Positions 1 through 6,395 of a DNA stretch of 32,309 nt are shown here, one piece after another. The notes beneath the pieces were generated by a model. The model was not told the origin of the DNA, ran no database searches, and worked only from the letters and a program-made list of their open reading frames with translations. The translations under genes were made by a program, and so were the position numbers. This stretch comes from Deltaproteobacteria bacterium (GTDB taxonomy: Bacteria; Myxococcota_A; Polyangia; JACPQR01): the NCBI GenBank assembly GCA_016190375.1, contig JACPQR010000232.1, positions 1-32,309 on the forward strand. Direction: 5' to 3'. Each line of letters starts with the position of its first letter. Within the stretch, counting starts at the first letter, position 1.

Positions 1-126
1 CAGCACGACCCGCCGCGCCCGCAGCACGACCCGCCGCGCCCGCAGCACGACCCGCCGCGCCCGCAGCACGACCCGCCGCGCCCGCAGCACGACCCGCCGC
101 GCCCGCCGCACGACCCGCCGCGCGCA
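1..126. repeat. 21-bp tandem repeat, five exact copies plus one degenerate copy
   Basis: A 21-bp unit (CAGCACGACCCGCCGCGCCCG) is repeated exactly at 1-21, 22-42, 43-63, 64-84 and 85-105. A sixth copy at 106-126 has changes at its start and end. The unit is a multiple of three, so it adds seven residues per copy in any frame. It runs off the left edge, so the true copy number is unknown. Most likely it encodes the low-complexity tail of an upstream plus-strand gene. The unit is too short and spacerless to be CRISPR. Confidence 0.95.
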
Positions 127-176
127 CCGGCGGAGGCGCATCCCGAGGCGGCTTCGTCCGCGAAAACCCTTTCTGA
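3..176 (+). CDS. 3' end of an upstream gene with an Ala/Pro heptapeptide tail (partial)
   Basis: One plus frame reads ARPAAPA heptapeptides through the repeat, continues as a short Gly-rich stretch and ends GGFVRENPF at a TGA (174-176). That stop is four bases before the stop of the convergent gene at 181, which is a natural end for a coding region. The other two plus frames (QHDPPRP and STTRRAR repeats) have higher GC in third position but run on into the opposite gene, one without a stop for hundreds of bases. The frame choice is therefore an inference from stop placement. The function cannot be read from this fragment. Confidence 0.42.
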   Translation, partial: ARPAAPAARPAAPAARPAAPAARPAAPAARPAAPAARPAARTGGGASRGGFVRENPF

Positions 177-180
177 CCGA

Positions 181-630
181 TCAGAAGATCCAGCCGACCA
201 TGAGCGTCGTCACGACGCCCGCGGCGAACGCACCCGTGAGCGCGGAGGCCGGGACCTTTCGCTCCCGCAGGAGCTGACGCAGGTCGCGCGCAATCCCGCG
301 CAGGATGGCCGGAGCCTTGCGCACCTCCGCGTCTGCCTGCCAGACCAGACCACCCAGCCTGCCCTTGCCGGCGGGGCGCGCGAAGATCGGCGCGGGCGCC
401 TGCGTCGCGTACTCGTCCGTCTGGTCGAACATCAGCGACGCGCCCTTCAACGAGACTGCACCCGCTCCGTCCCTGGCGTACGTCACGGCGGCGCGCGCTT
501 CCTTTGCATCGGCGGGGAGCAGGTCCAGGACGGAGAGGTACTGGGTCTCCCCGACCGCCTTGGCGAAGACCTCCTCACCTTTGAACCACGGATCGGCGAG
601 CGCGACATCGGTGGAAGGGCGCGGCTTCAT
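181..630 (-). CDS. Hypothetical protein with a C-terminal membrane anchor
   Basis: 149 residues starting MKPRPSTDVALADPWFKGEE. The body is soluble and mixed in charge. A basic stretch (about 118-126, LRQLLRERKVP) precedes one hydrophobic segment at the very C-terminus (about 130-149, ending MVGWIF), so it looks tail-anchored with the body in the cytoplasm. No known domain is recognised. It is convergent with the upstream repeat gene (stop to stop about 4 bp). A weak purine-rich element (ACGGGG) lies just upstream of the ATG. Codon use fits the neighbours. Confidence 0.7.
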   Translation of the reverse strand: MKPRPSTDVALADPWFKGEEVFAKAVGETQYLSVLDLLPADAKEARAAVTYARDGAGAVSLKGASLMFDQTDEYATQAPAPIFARPAGKGRLGGLVWQADAEVRKAPAILRGIARDLRQLLRERKVPASALTGAFAAGVVTTLMVGWIF

Positions 631-772
631 GCCCCGTTTCGTCGCAATGCCCGTGCCGGCGAACTGCGGACGAAAAGACCAAGGATCTCAGAGCGCCTGG
701 GCAAATGGATAGAACGACGCCCGCTCTCCAGAACGGGCTCGGCTCCGCCACGGTGCGGGGCCGCACCCCCAA

Positions 773-903
773 GTAGCCGTCAGCGTTCAGCCATTGGCAA
801 TCAGCCGGAAAGCCAAGAGCTCGAGGCTAGCGGCAGGCAAGCGGTCGAAGGTCGGGTGCGCCGCGTTCGGGGTCAACGGCTGACGGCTGACTGCGAACGG
901 CCA
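773..903. repeat. Degenerate heptanucleotide repeats in inverted orientation (intergenic)
   Basis: The 288-bp gap between the genes at 630 and 919 has no convincing gene. Right arm 871-903 splits exactly into heptamers GGTCAAC, GGCTGAC, GGCTGAC, TGCGAAC and a partial GGCCAC. Left arm 773-806 read on the minus strand splits into GGCTGAT, TGCCAAT, GGCTGAA, CGCTGAC and GGCTAC. The arms are inverted, partly complementary and 64 bp apart, so they could form a long imperfect hairpin at the 3' end of the FHA regulator gene. The element may act as a terminator or be a dispersed repeat; function is unknown. Confidence 0.6.
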
Positions 904-918
904 CGTCCGCACCCCCGG

Positions 919-2319
919 TCAGCCCGCGACGATGTCGTCCACTCGAAGGCCGTGCTGGCGCAAGAGCCGCTCGAGGGACTTGCGATGAAGCCCCGCGAGG
1001 ACCGACGCGCTCTCCAGATCGCCCCCTGTCCGGCGAATCAGGCGAATCAGGTACTCCCGCTCGAGTGGCTCGTTCCACCTCTCGCGGGCCTCCTTGATCG
1101 GCAGGCCCTCGAGCCCCGTGACGTCGGTGGTCGGCGCGGGAGCGGGAGTGGACGTCGTGGACTCGGGGATGTCCTCCGGCTCGATCACGTCTCCCCTCGC
1201 CAGCACGGCCGCGCGGCGCAGGACGTTCCGGAGCTCTCGGACGTTGCCCGGCCAGTCGCGCTGACCGAGGAGCGCGTATGCGGCCTGGGAGATCGAGTTC
1301 GCTCCCGCGCCGGCGCGCGTCGCCTGATCCGAGATGAATCGCTCGGCGATCAGCGCGATGTCCTCCCGGCGATCCCGGAGCGGCGGGAGCTGGACCGCGA
1401 CCTCCGCGAGCCGGTAGTACAGATCCTCGCGGAACGCTCCCCGCGCGACCTCCGCGCGCAGCTCGCGGTTCGTCGCGGCGAGCACCCGGACGTCCACCTC
1501 GATCGGCCGCGGAGCTCCGAGCCGCTTCACCTCCCGCCGCTCGAGCGCGCGCAGGAGCTTCGGCTGCAGCTCCGTCAGCAGCTCGCCGATCTCGTCGAGG
1601 AAGATCGTCCCACCGTGCGCGAGCTCGAACGCTCCCGCTCGCGCTCGGTCGGCACCGGTGAACGCGCCCCGCTCGTGGCCGAACAGCTCGCTCTCGATCA
1701 GGTTCTCGCTCACGGCGCCGCAATCGACGACGACGAACGGCTTCTCCGCGCGCGCCCCGTGATCGTGCAGCGCGCGCGCCACGAGCTCCTTGCCCGTGCC
1801 CGTCTCGCCGACGATGATGACCGAGAGGTCGGTGCGCACGACCCTCTCGAGCAGCCCGAACACCTCGCGCATCGCGTTCGACCGGCCGTACAGCTCGCCG
1901 AAGTGATCCGCCTCGGACAGCGCGAGCTTGACCCATTTCTTCTTCGGCTGGAACAGGATCTCGGTGATCCCCAGCCCGATCCGCGCCCCGGGCGTCAGGA
2001 ACGCCTCGACGACCGGCGTCCCGTTGACGCTCGTGCCGTTCGTGCTCCCGAGGTCGCGCAGCAAGTAGCGATCGCCCTGCACGACGATCTCGCAATGCCG
2101 CCGCGAGATCATGGCGTCGCTCAGGATCAGGTCGTTGACGTCGGAGGTCCCGATCGACAGCCGCGTTCCCGGCACGTCCCGCTCGAGCCCACGGTCGGGT
2201 CCGGTGACGACGACCAGTCGCTGCCTGTGCTGGACGAGAACCGGTCCGTCCCCGTCGTCACCGGCGACCTGCGTGCCCCGGAAGGGCCGCTGCTGGATCG
2301 GAATCGTGGGGTCGGACAT
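919..2319 (-). CDS. FHA domain-containing sigma-54-dependent transcriptional activator
   Basis: 466 residues. An N-terminal FHA domain (about 54-123) carries the phosphothreonine-binding signatures SRRHCEI (72-78) and GSTNGTSVNG (91-100). The AAA+ domain follows, with Walker A GETGTGKE (171-178), the sigma-54-contacting loop GAFTGA (218-223), Walker B GGTIFLDE (236-243) and a WPGNVREL segment (356-363). The C-terminus (about 420-460) is a Fis-type helix-turn-helix. The FHA replaces the usual receiver domain, so control is probably by binding a phosphorylated Ser/Thr-kinase substrate, a common arrangement in myxobacteria. It lies 61 bp downstream of the ECF sigma operon on the same strand. The start ATG lacks a clear ribosome-binding site. 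Its targets may include the sigma-54 promoter at 8611, which is inference. Confidence 0.95.
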   Translation of the reverse strand: MSDPTIPIQQRPFRGTQVAGDDGDGPVLVQHRQRLVVVTGPDRGLERDVPGTRLSIGTSDVNDLILSDAMISRRHCEIVVQGDRYLLRDLGSTNGTSVNGTPVVEAFLTPGARIGLGITEILFQPKKKWVKLALSEADHFGELYGRSNAMREVFGLLERVVRTDLSVIIVGETGTGKELVARALHDHGARAEKPFVVVDCGAVSENLIESELFGHERGAFTGADRARAGAFELAHGGTIFLDEIGELLTELQPKLLRALERREVKRLGAPRPIEVDVRVLAATNRELRAEVARGAFREDLYYRLAEVAVQLPPLRDRREDIALIAERFISDQATRAGAGANSISQAAYALLGQRDWPGNVRELRNVLRRAAVLARGDVIEPEDIPESTTSTPAPAPTTDVTGLEGLPIKEARERWNEPLEREYLIRLIRRTGGDLESASVLAGLHRKSLERLLRQHGLRVDDIVAG

Positions 2320-2340
2320 TCGTGGATCGAGATCCGTGAG

Positions 2341-2350
2341 ATGCTAGCAT
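2341..2350 (-). promoter_or_regulatory. Palindromic ATGCTAGCAT with extended -10 character
   Basis: The 61-bp gap upstream of the FHA activator contains the perfect 10-bp palindrome ATGCTAGCAT. On the minus strand TGCTAGCAT resembles an extended -10 (TGnTAnnAT), about 21 bp before the start codon. No good -35 is seen. It may be a promoter or an operator for the activator gene. Confidence 0.3.
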
Positions 2351-2380
2351 TTCGCGAGACGGGGTGCTCAGGGAAAGGTG

Positions 2381-2824
2381 TCACCCGCAGGTCCGGCACC
2401 GCTCGATGGCCTTGCGGCGAGCGTCGCCGCAGGTCCGCGCGGCGATCGTGCAGCGGCCCGCCGCCCAGTCGTCGTCCATCTCGTCCGCCAGCCGGCAGAT
2501 CCGCCGGGAAGCGTCGCAGATGGACGTCGAGCTACGGCAGGTCCTGTCGCAGGACTGCAGCCCCTCGTCCCAGCCCGGCACCGCCGGCGCCTGCTGCGGC
2601 TGAATGCCGTCCGCCGGAGGCGGCGCCAGACCGAGCGCGGTCTTGCCCCGATCGATCTCGGCCTCGAGCCGCAGGATCTCCTGCCGCTGCGGATCGGCGA
2701 CCTCCTCGGCGCCGCCGGTGGTCTGCCGCGCGGTCGGCGTCGACTCGCGCGAGCGCATCTGGCCCCCGCAGCTCGTCTGGGACGCCGACCAGAGCAAGAA
2801 AAGGAAAAGGAGCGTGCGCCTCAC
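2381..2824 (-). CDS. Cys-rich lipoprotein, last gene of the ECF sigma operon
   Basis: 147 residues with a GTG start that overlaps the stop of the upstream gene by 4 bp (GTGA), which fixes the start. A hydrophobic signal sequence (FLFLLWSASQTSC) leads to Cys19, the likely lipidation site, although the lipobox (QTSC) is not canonical. The middle has a short helix-forming segment (ILRLEAEIDRGKTAL). The C-terminal third holds eight cysteines in paired spacing (CDRTC, CDASRRIC, CTIAARTC, CRTC), suggesting disulfides or metal binding in the periplasm. No known family is recognised. Its place behind a sigma/anti-sigma pair suggests an envelope-stress or sensing role. Confidence 0.75.
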   Translation of the reverse strand: MRRTLLFLFLLWSASQTSCGGQMRSRESTPTARQTTGGAEEVADPQRQEILRLEAEIDRGKTALGLAPPPADGIQPQQAPAVPGWDEGLQSCDRTCRSSTSICDASRRICRLADEMDDDWAAGRCTIAARTCGDARRKAIERCRTCG

Positions 2825-3354
2825 CGATCGTCCTCCTTCTCTTCGCGGGCGATCCGCTCCATCACGCGCTCGTTGATCGCGATGGACTCCTCGTAGGCCT
2901 CGATCGCCCGGCGTGCCTCGGCCCTCGTCACCGGCTCGTCGCCCGCCTCTCGCGCCTTCTTCGATCGCGCCTCGTGGATCTCGCCCTCGATGAGGTGCAG
3001 CGAGGCGGTGTAGAACGTGTCGCGCCGGCCGAGGCCGTATCCCTTCTGGAGCGTCGCCGCCGCCTCGTCCAGTCGGTCCTGTCCGAGCCGGATCTTGGCG
3101 AGCCTGCCGTATGCGTCGACGACCACGTCGTCGCGCTCGGGCGCTCCAGCCGGGAAGTCGACCTCGAGTATCCGCTCGACCGCATCCTCGGCCCTGGCCG
3201 TGTCGCCCTCGGCGAGGTGCACGTCCGCGAGATGATGCAGCGCGCGAGCCTGCCCGAGCGCCGCCATCAGGTGCTCGTCGATGCGCCGCTCCTCCCCTTG
3301 CTCGGCGCAGCCGGCGAGGAGCGAGAGGAGGCACGCCAGGACGATCGCCCTCAT
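2821..3354 (-). CDS. TPR-like lipoprotein of the ECF sigma operon
   Basis: 177 residues. MRAIVLACLLSLLAGC is a clear lipoprotein signal with lipobox LAGC (Cys16). The remainder is helical with TPR-like features: ALHHLADVHLAEGDTARAEDAV (split about 40-61), then GRLAKIRLGQDRLDEAAATL, and a last helical pair ending in a charged EEKEDDR tail. The ATG overlaps the stop of the putative anti-sigma gene by 4 bp (ATGA) and its own stop overlaps the next start (GTGA). It probably works at the envelope as a partner or scaffold of the putative anti-sigma factor; the exact role is not known. Confidence 0.82.
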   Translation of the reverse strand: MRAIVLACLLSLLAGCAEQGEERRIDEHLMAALGQARALHHLADVHLAEGDTARAEDAVERILEVDFPAGAPERDDVVVDAYGRLAKIRLGQDRLDEAAATLQKGYGLGRRDTFYTASLHLIEGEIHEARSKKAREAGDEPVTRAEARRAIEAYEESIAINERVMERIAREEKEDDR

Positions 3355-3800
3355 GGCCCCACTCCCGCCAGCGTCGCCTGGCGCAACCCGTCGAGTCGAT
3401 CCGCATAGATCAGATCGATGCGGTCGCTGGCCGTCTGGTCGGCGGGGAAGGGACCGGGGATCAGCGTGGCGGTCTCGCGCGAGAGCTGGTGCTCGGGCGT
3501 CCTCGCCCCCGTCCCGGTCGTACGGACGAGCAGCGTGAGGAAGACCACGACCAGGATCGTCGCGGCGACCGCGAGGACCGTGCGGACGACCCGCCTGCGT
3601 CGCCGCCATGCCCACTGGCCCGCCACCGTGTCCGCGATCTGCCGGCGCCGCTCGGGATCGACGGCGGGAGGATGAAGCGATGCCCGGATCCTCCGCGCGC
3701 CGATCACGGCCGGATCCTCGAGGCCGCTCTCGCGCCCGCGCATCAGGTCATCGATGGCCTGACCGACGTCCGATGCTCGCCTGTCGTCTTCGTCGCTCAC
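3351..3800 (-). CDS. Putative membrane anti-sigma factor (single TM)
   Basis: 149 residues, GTG start overlapping the sigma factor stop by 4 bp. The acidic N-terminal part (1-60) would be cytoplasmic. A run of arginines (66-70) precedes one transmembrane segment (about 72-92, VRTVLAVAATILVVVFLTLL), followed by a short periplasmic tail. The topology and the position directly after an ECF-type sigma factor fit an anti-sigma factor that holds the sigma factor at the membrane. There is no Hx3Cx2C zinc-finger motif, so the function is inferred from context and topology and not from a family signature. Confidence 0.68.
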   Translation of the reverse strand: MSDEDDRRASDVGQAIDDLMRGRESGLEDPAVIGARRIRASLHPPAVDPERRRQIADTVAGQWAWRRRRRVVRTVLAVAATILVVVFLTLLVRTTGTGARTPEHQLSRETATLIPGPFPADQTASDRIDLIYADRLDGLRQATLAGVGP

Positions 3801-4441
3801 TGGTTCACGTCAGTTGCTTGTCCGGAGAAGGCCTTCTCGAACGCCTTGAGCGCCCGATGGAGGATGACATCGAAGTTCCCAACCGTCACCCCCATCTGCT
3901 GTGCGCAGGCCTCCCGCGACAGCTCCTGAAACAGGCGAAGCCGGATCGCCTCCGCGTAGCGCGGCGACACCTTCTCGAGCGCGGCCCGGACGCGGGCCTC
4001 GTTGATCCGCTGGTCCTCCGCCTCGAGGTACGAGTCGTCGGCCCCCGCCGCGCTCGACGGCGGCAAGAGCTCCGGCTCCTCGGGAAGCGGCGTCTCGCGC
4101 TTGCGCTTGCGGGCCCGGTCGATGATCTTGTTCACGCTGACCCTCCTCAGCCACGAGTACAGGCCCACCCCGCGCCAGGTGTAGGTGTCGACCTTCTCCA
4201 GGAGGGTGAGGAAAGTCTCCCGGAGGATGTCCTCCGCCTCCGCGGGCACCCCGACCCTGGGGAGGATCACGCGGCCGTACAAGGCGTCCGCGTAGCGCTC
4301 GAAGAGCGCACCGATCGCCTCCCGGTCCCCATTCTGGGCCCGCAGAAGGAGCGCTTCTTCGTCCTTGAGCGCTCCGGCCAATCCGGTCCCGGAGCATACT
4401 GCAAGGCGCCCGTGGCCGGCGCGCTGCCGTGGTGATCGCAC
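3797..4441 (-). CDS. RNA polymerase sigma-70 factor, ECF-like
   Basis: Up to 214 residues. Region 2 spans about 43-112 and includes an aromatic/basic segment SWLRRVSVNKIIDRARKRKR (96-115). A linker with PPSSAAGADD follows. Region 4 (about 150-206) contains a helix-turn-helix of the form SREACAQQMGVTVGNFDVIL, then RALKAFEKAF. There is no region 3, as in extracytoplasmic-function sigma factors. The start is uncertain: GTG at 4441 has no clear ribosome-binding site, and an in-frame TTG at 4381 would begin just before the conserved part (LAGALKDEEALL). It heads a four-gene operon with overlapping stops and starts and is probably autoregulated. Confidence 0.9.
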   Translation of the reverse strand: MRSPRQRAGHGRLAVCSGTGLAGALKDEEALLLRAQNGDREAIGALFERYADALYGRVILPRVGVPAEAEDILRETFLTLLEKVDTYTWRGVGLYSWLRRVSVNKIIDRARKRKRETPLPEEPELLPPSSAAGADDSYLEAEDQRINEARVRAALEKVSPRYAEAIRLRLFQELSREACAQQMGVTVGNFDVILHRALKAFEKAFSGQATDVNQ

Positions 4442-4473
4442 CCATGAGCGATGAACGCAGGGCGCGACCGGCG

Positions 4474-4501
4474 CTTACACGGCTGGACCGCGGACGTTCT
4501 C
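4474..4501 (-). promoter_or_regulatory. Candidate ECF-type promoter of the sigma operon
   Basis: On the minus strand GAGAAC (4501-4496) is followed by CGTGTAAG (4481-4474), resembling the AAC / CGT boxes of ECF-dependent promoters. The spacing is a little short (14 bp between AAC and CGT). It lies 33 bp before the GTG start at 4441 and could mediate autoregulation. No experimental or comparative support is available. Confidence 0.3.
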
Positions 4502-4505
4502 GATG

Positions 4506-4536
4506 AAAACGCGAGAGCCCATCACCACATGGGCTC
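4506..4536 (-). terminator. Hairpin overlapping the glycosidase stop codon, with T-run
   Basis: Read on the minus strand, GAGCCCAT (4536-4529), a 6-nt loop and ATGGGCTC (4522-4515) form a perfect 8-bp stem. The sequence TCGCG then TTTT follows (T-run at 4509-4506). The hairpin straddles the TGA stop of the glycosidase gene. It resembles an intrinsic terminator with a short T-tract and would insulate the sigma operon directly downstream. Confidence 0.5.
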
Positions 4537-5610
4537 GGGATCGGCGCCCCAGGTCCAGGCGAAGGCCTCGCGCAGCTCGTCCTCGGCCCGCTTGAGCCGA
4601 GGCGAGAAGCCCCAGGTCGCCTCCTGGCTGACATCGTCCGGGTCGGCGTAGACGCGCCAGATCATGATTCCCGCCAGCCACCGGGGCCCGGAGTACTCGC
4701 CGAGCACGGCGCGGTAGGCGCGAGCCTGCTCCGCCTCGTCGACGCGTACACCCACCATGTCGTCGGGCCACTCCCAGGGCCGGATCGCCGCGGCGGGTCG
4801 CGTCGTGTAGCCGACCTCGACGAACAGGACCGGCATGTCGAAGGTCGCCGCGACGCCCTGCACCTCGCCGACGACGCGCCGCGCTCCCTCTCGATAGCTG
4901 CCGTCCACGCCGTCCGCGAGGGGATAGAACGCGTTGATGCCGATGAGGTCGACGAGAGGCCAGAACGCGACGTCGATCGCCTCGTCCCAGTTCGCCGAGT
5001 ACGTCAGGAGCGCGCCGGTCCGCTCGCGCACCTCGGCGATCATCGACGACCAGCGCGGCCAGAAGCGGCCGCTCCAGCTCTTGCACTCGACGCCGATGGA
5101 GAGCATGTCCGCGCCGTGCTCCGCGGCGACGTCGGCCCAGAAGAGGAGGAACCGCTCGTACGAGTCGATGTACTCTTGCCACGATCGCTCGTCTCCCGGA
5201 TCGATCTCGCCGCGCCAGCCCTCGGTCTCCACCCAGATGTGCGGGACGAGGAGCACCCTCAACCCCCGCTCGTGCGCCTGATCGACCGCCAGCCCCACGG
5301 CCTCGCGGTTCTCCCCGGCAGGGGCCTCGAAGTCGAGGAGGATCTCCGTCGAGTCGAGCGACCAGAGGCGCCCGAACGGCGTGATGCTCACCCAGCTCGC
5401 GCCGAGATCGACGAGCTCGTCGAGCGTCCGCTCGTAGGCCGCGGTGCCGTAGCCGCGGCCCGGCGAGAGGCTCGTCTCGACCGGCCCGATCGTCACGCCT
5501 CGCACTGCGCCCTGCCCCCAGTCCTGCCAGCCCCCGATTCCGTGCGGAAGTTGCCAGGCGTGAGCATCGGTCGTCGCGACGAGCGCCAGGCATGATAAAA
5601 GGAGCCGCAT
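4522..5610 (-). CDS. Secreted TIM-barrel glycoside hydrolase (GH113-like)
   Basis: 362 residues. An N-terminal signal peptide (about 1-18, MRLLLSCLALVATTDAHA) indicates export. The mature protein has a (beta/alpha)8 layout like GH113 and related beta-mannanases. Candidate catalytic acids are Glu175 in SIGVECKSWSG after strand 4 and Glu265 in VLFVEVGYTTR after strand 7. A further strand reads DLIGINAFYPL. The closing WAFG-type region (GIMIWRVYADPDD) fits. The substrate is probably a beta-mannan or other plant or microbial polysaccharide, but that is inferred. The start ATG shares two bases with the start of the divergent YIP1 gene, and GAGGGCC just upstream could serve as its ribosome-binding site. 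Confidence 0.82.
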   Translation of the reverse strand: MRLLLSCLALVATTDAHAWQLPHGIGGWQDWGQGAVRGVTIGPVETSLSPGRGYGTAAYERTLDELVDLGASWVSITPFGRLWSLDSTEILLDFEAPAGENREAVGLAVDQAHERGLRVLLVPHIWVETEGWRGEIDPGDERSWQEYIDSYERFLLFWADVAAEHGADMLSIGVECKSWSGRFWPRWSSMIAEVRERTGALLTYSANWDEAIDVAFWPLVDLIGINAFYPLADGVDGSYREGARRVVGEVQGVAATFDMPVLFVEVGYTTRPAAAIRPWEWPDDMVGVRVDEAEQARAYRAVLGEYSGPRWLAGIMIWRVYADPDDVSQEATWGFSPRLKRAEDELREAFAWTWGADPEPMW

Positions 5611-6388
5611 GGCCCTCGGGGGAGTCCCGGAAGGCGCCGTCTGCGCGAACCACGTCGACACACCGGCGACGGCGACGTGCAAGCGGTGCGGGACGTTCGT
5701 CTGCAATAGCTGCGCGGTGTTCGACGCCGAGGGGACCGTGCTCTGTGCCGGTTGTGCGCCCAGGGCGGCCGGCGCGATCCCCTGGGAACGACGGCGCGAG
5801 ATCGGCTTCGGCAAGGCGCTCGTGGGCACGATCAAGCTCGCCATGCTCAGGCCGTCGGAGCTATTCCGCGCGCAGCCCTCCGACCTGGGGTACGGGTCGC
5901 CGCTGTTCTTCGCCGTGGTCACCCAGGCCATCGGCCAGCTCTTCGCCGCGGTCTGGCAGACGATCCTGGCGCTCGTCATGATCGGCATGACCGGCGGAGG
6001 CTCGGAGGAGCTCTTCGCGCAGGTGCTCCCGCAGGCGGCGATCCTGGTCTTCTCACCCCTCCTGACCGTGCTCGGCGTGTTCATCTGGTCCGGTATCGTG
6101 CACCTGTGCCTGACCATCTTCGGCGGGGCGAGGGGAAGCTTCGACACGACCTTGCGGGTCGTCGCCTACGGCACGGCGACGGCCGTCTGGGGCGTCATCC
6201 CGCTGGTCGGGGCCTTCATCGGCTCCATCTGGTCGATCGTGATCGAGATCATCGGCCTCACCGAGGCACACCGTACCACGGGTGGCCGGGCGGCCGCCGC
6301 GGTCCTGGTTCCCATCGCGCTCTGCTGCGTCGTCGTGCTCGTGTTCGTGGGCCTCGCGGCCTTCTCTATCTCGTCGGCGCTGATGTGA
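5609..6388 (+). CDS. B-box-type zinc-finger / YIP1-domain membrane protein
   Basis: 259 residues. The N-terminus is a cytoplasmic double zinc-binding module with ligands Cys12, His15, Cys24, Cys27, Cys32, Cys35, Cys46 and Cys49 (CANH, CKRC, CNSC, CAGC). From about residue 95 there are four to five hydrophobic segments with the layout of YIP1/YIF1-family membrane proteins, ending AFSISSALM. The molecular role of bacterial YIP1 proteins is not established. A strong ribosome-binding site (AAGGAG, six bases before the ATG) supports the start, although the ATG overlaps the start codon of the opposite gene. It is followed 7 bp later by a glycosidase gene, so the two are likely co-transcribed. Confidence 0.88.
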   Translation: MALGGVPEGAVCANHVDTPATATCKRCGTFVCNSCAVFDAEGTVLCAGCAPRAAGAIPWERRREIGFGKALVGTIKLAMLRPSELFRAQPSDLGYGSPLFFAVVTQAIGQLFAAVWQTILALVMIGMTGGGSEELFAQVLPQAAILVFSPLLTVLGVFIWSGIVHLCLTIFGGARGSFDTTLRVVAYGTATAVWGVIPLVGAFIGSIWSIVIEIIGLTEAHRTTGGRAAAAVLVPIALCCVVVLVFVGLAAFSISSALM

Positions 6389-6395
6389 CACGGCC

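Noticed and set aside
1..126. CRISPR array
   Set aside because: Units of 21 bp are directly adjacent with no spacers and no cas genes are present.
856..3408. 850-codon plus-strand open frame opposite the FHA activator and lipoproteins
   Set aside because: It crosses several real minus-strand genes and is an antisense shadow; no domain is recognisable.
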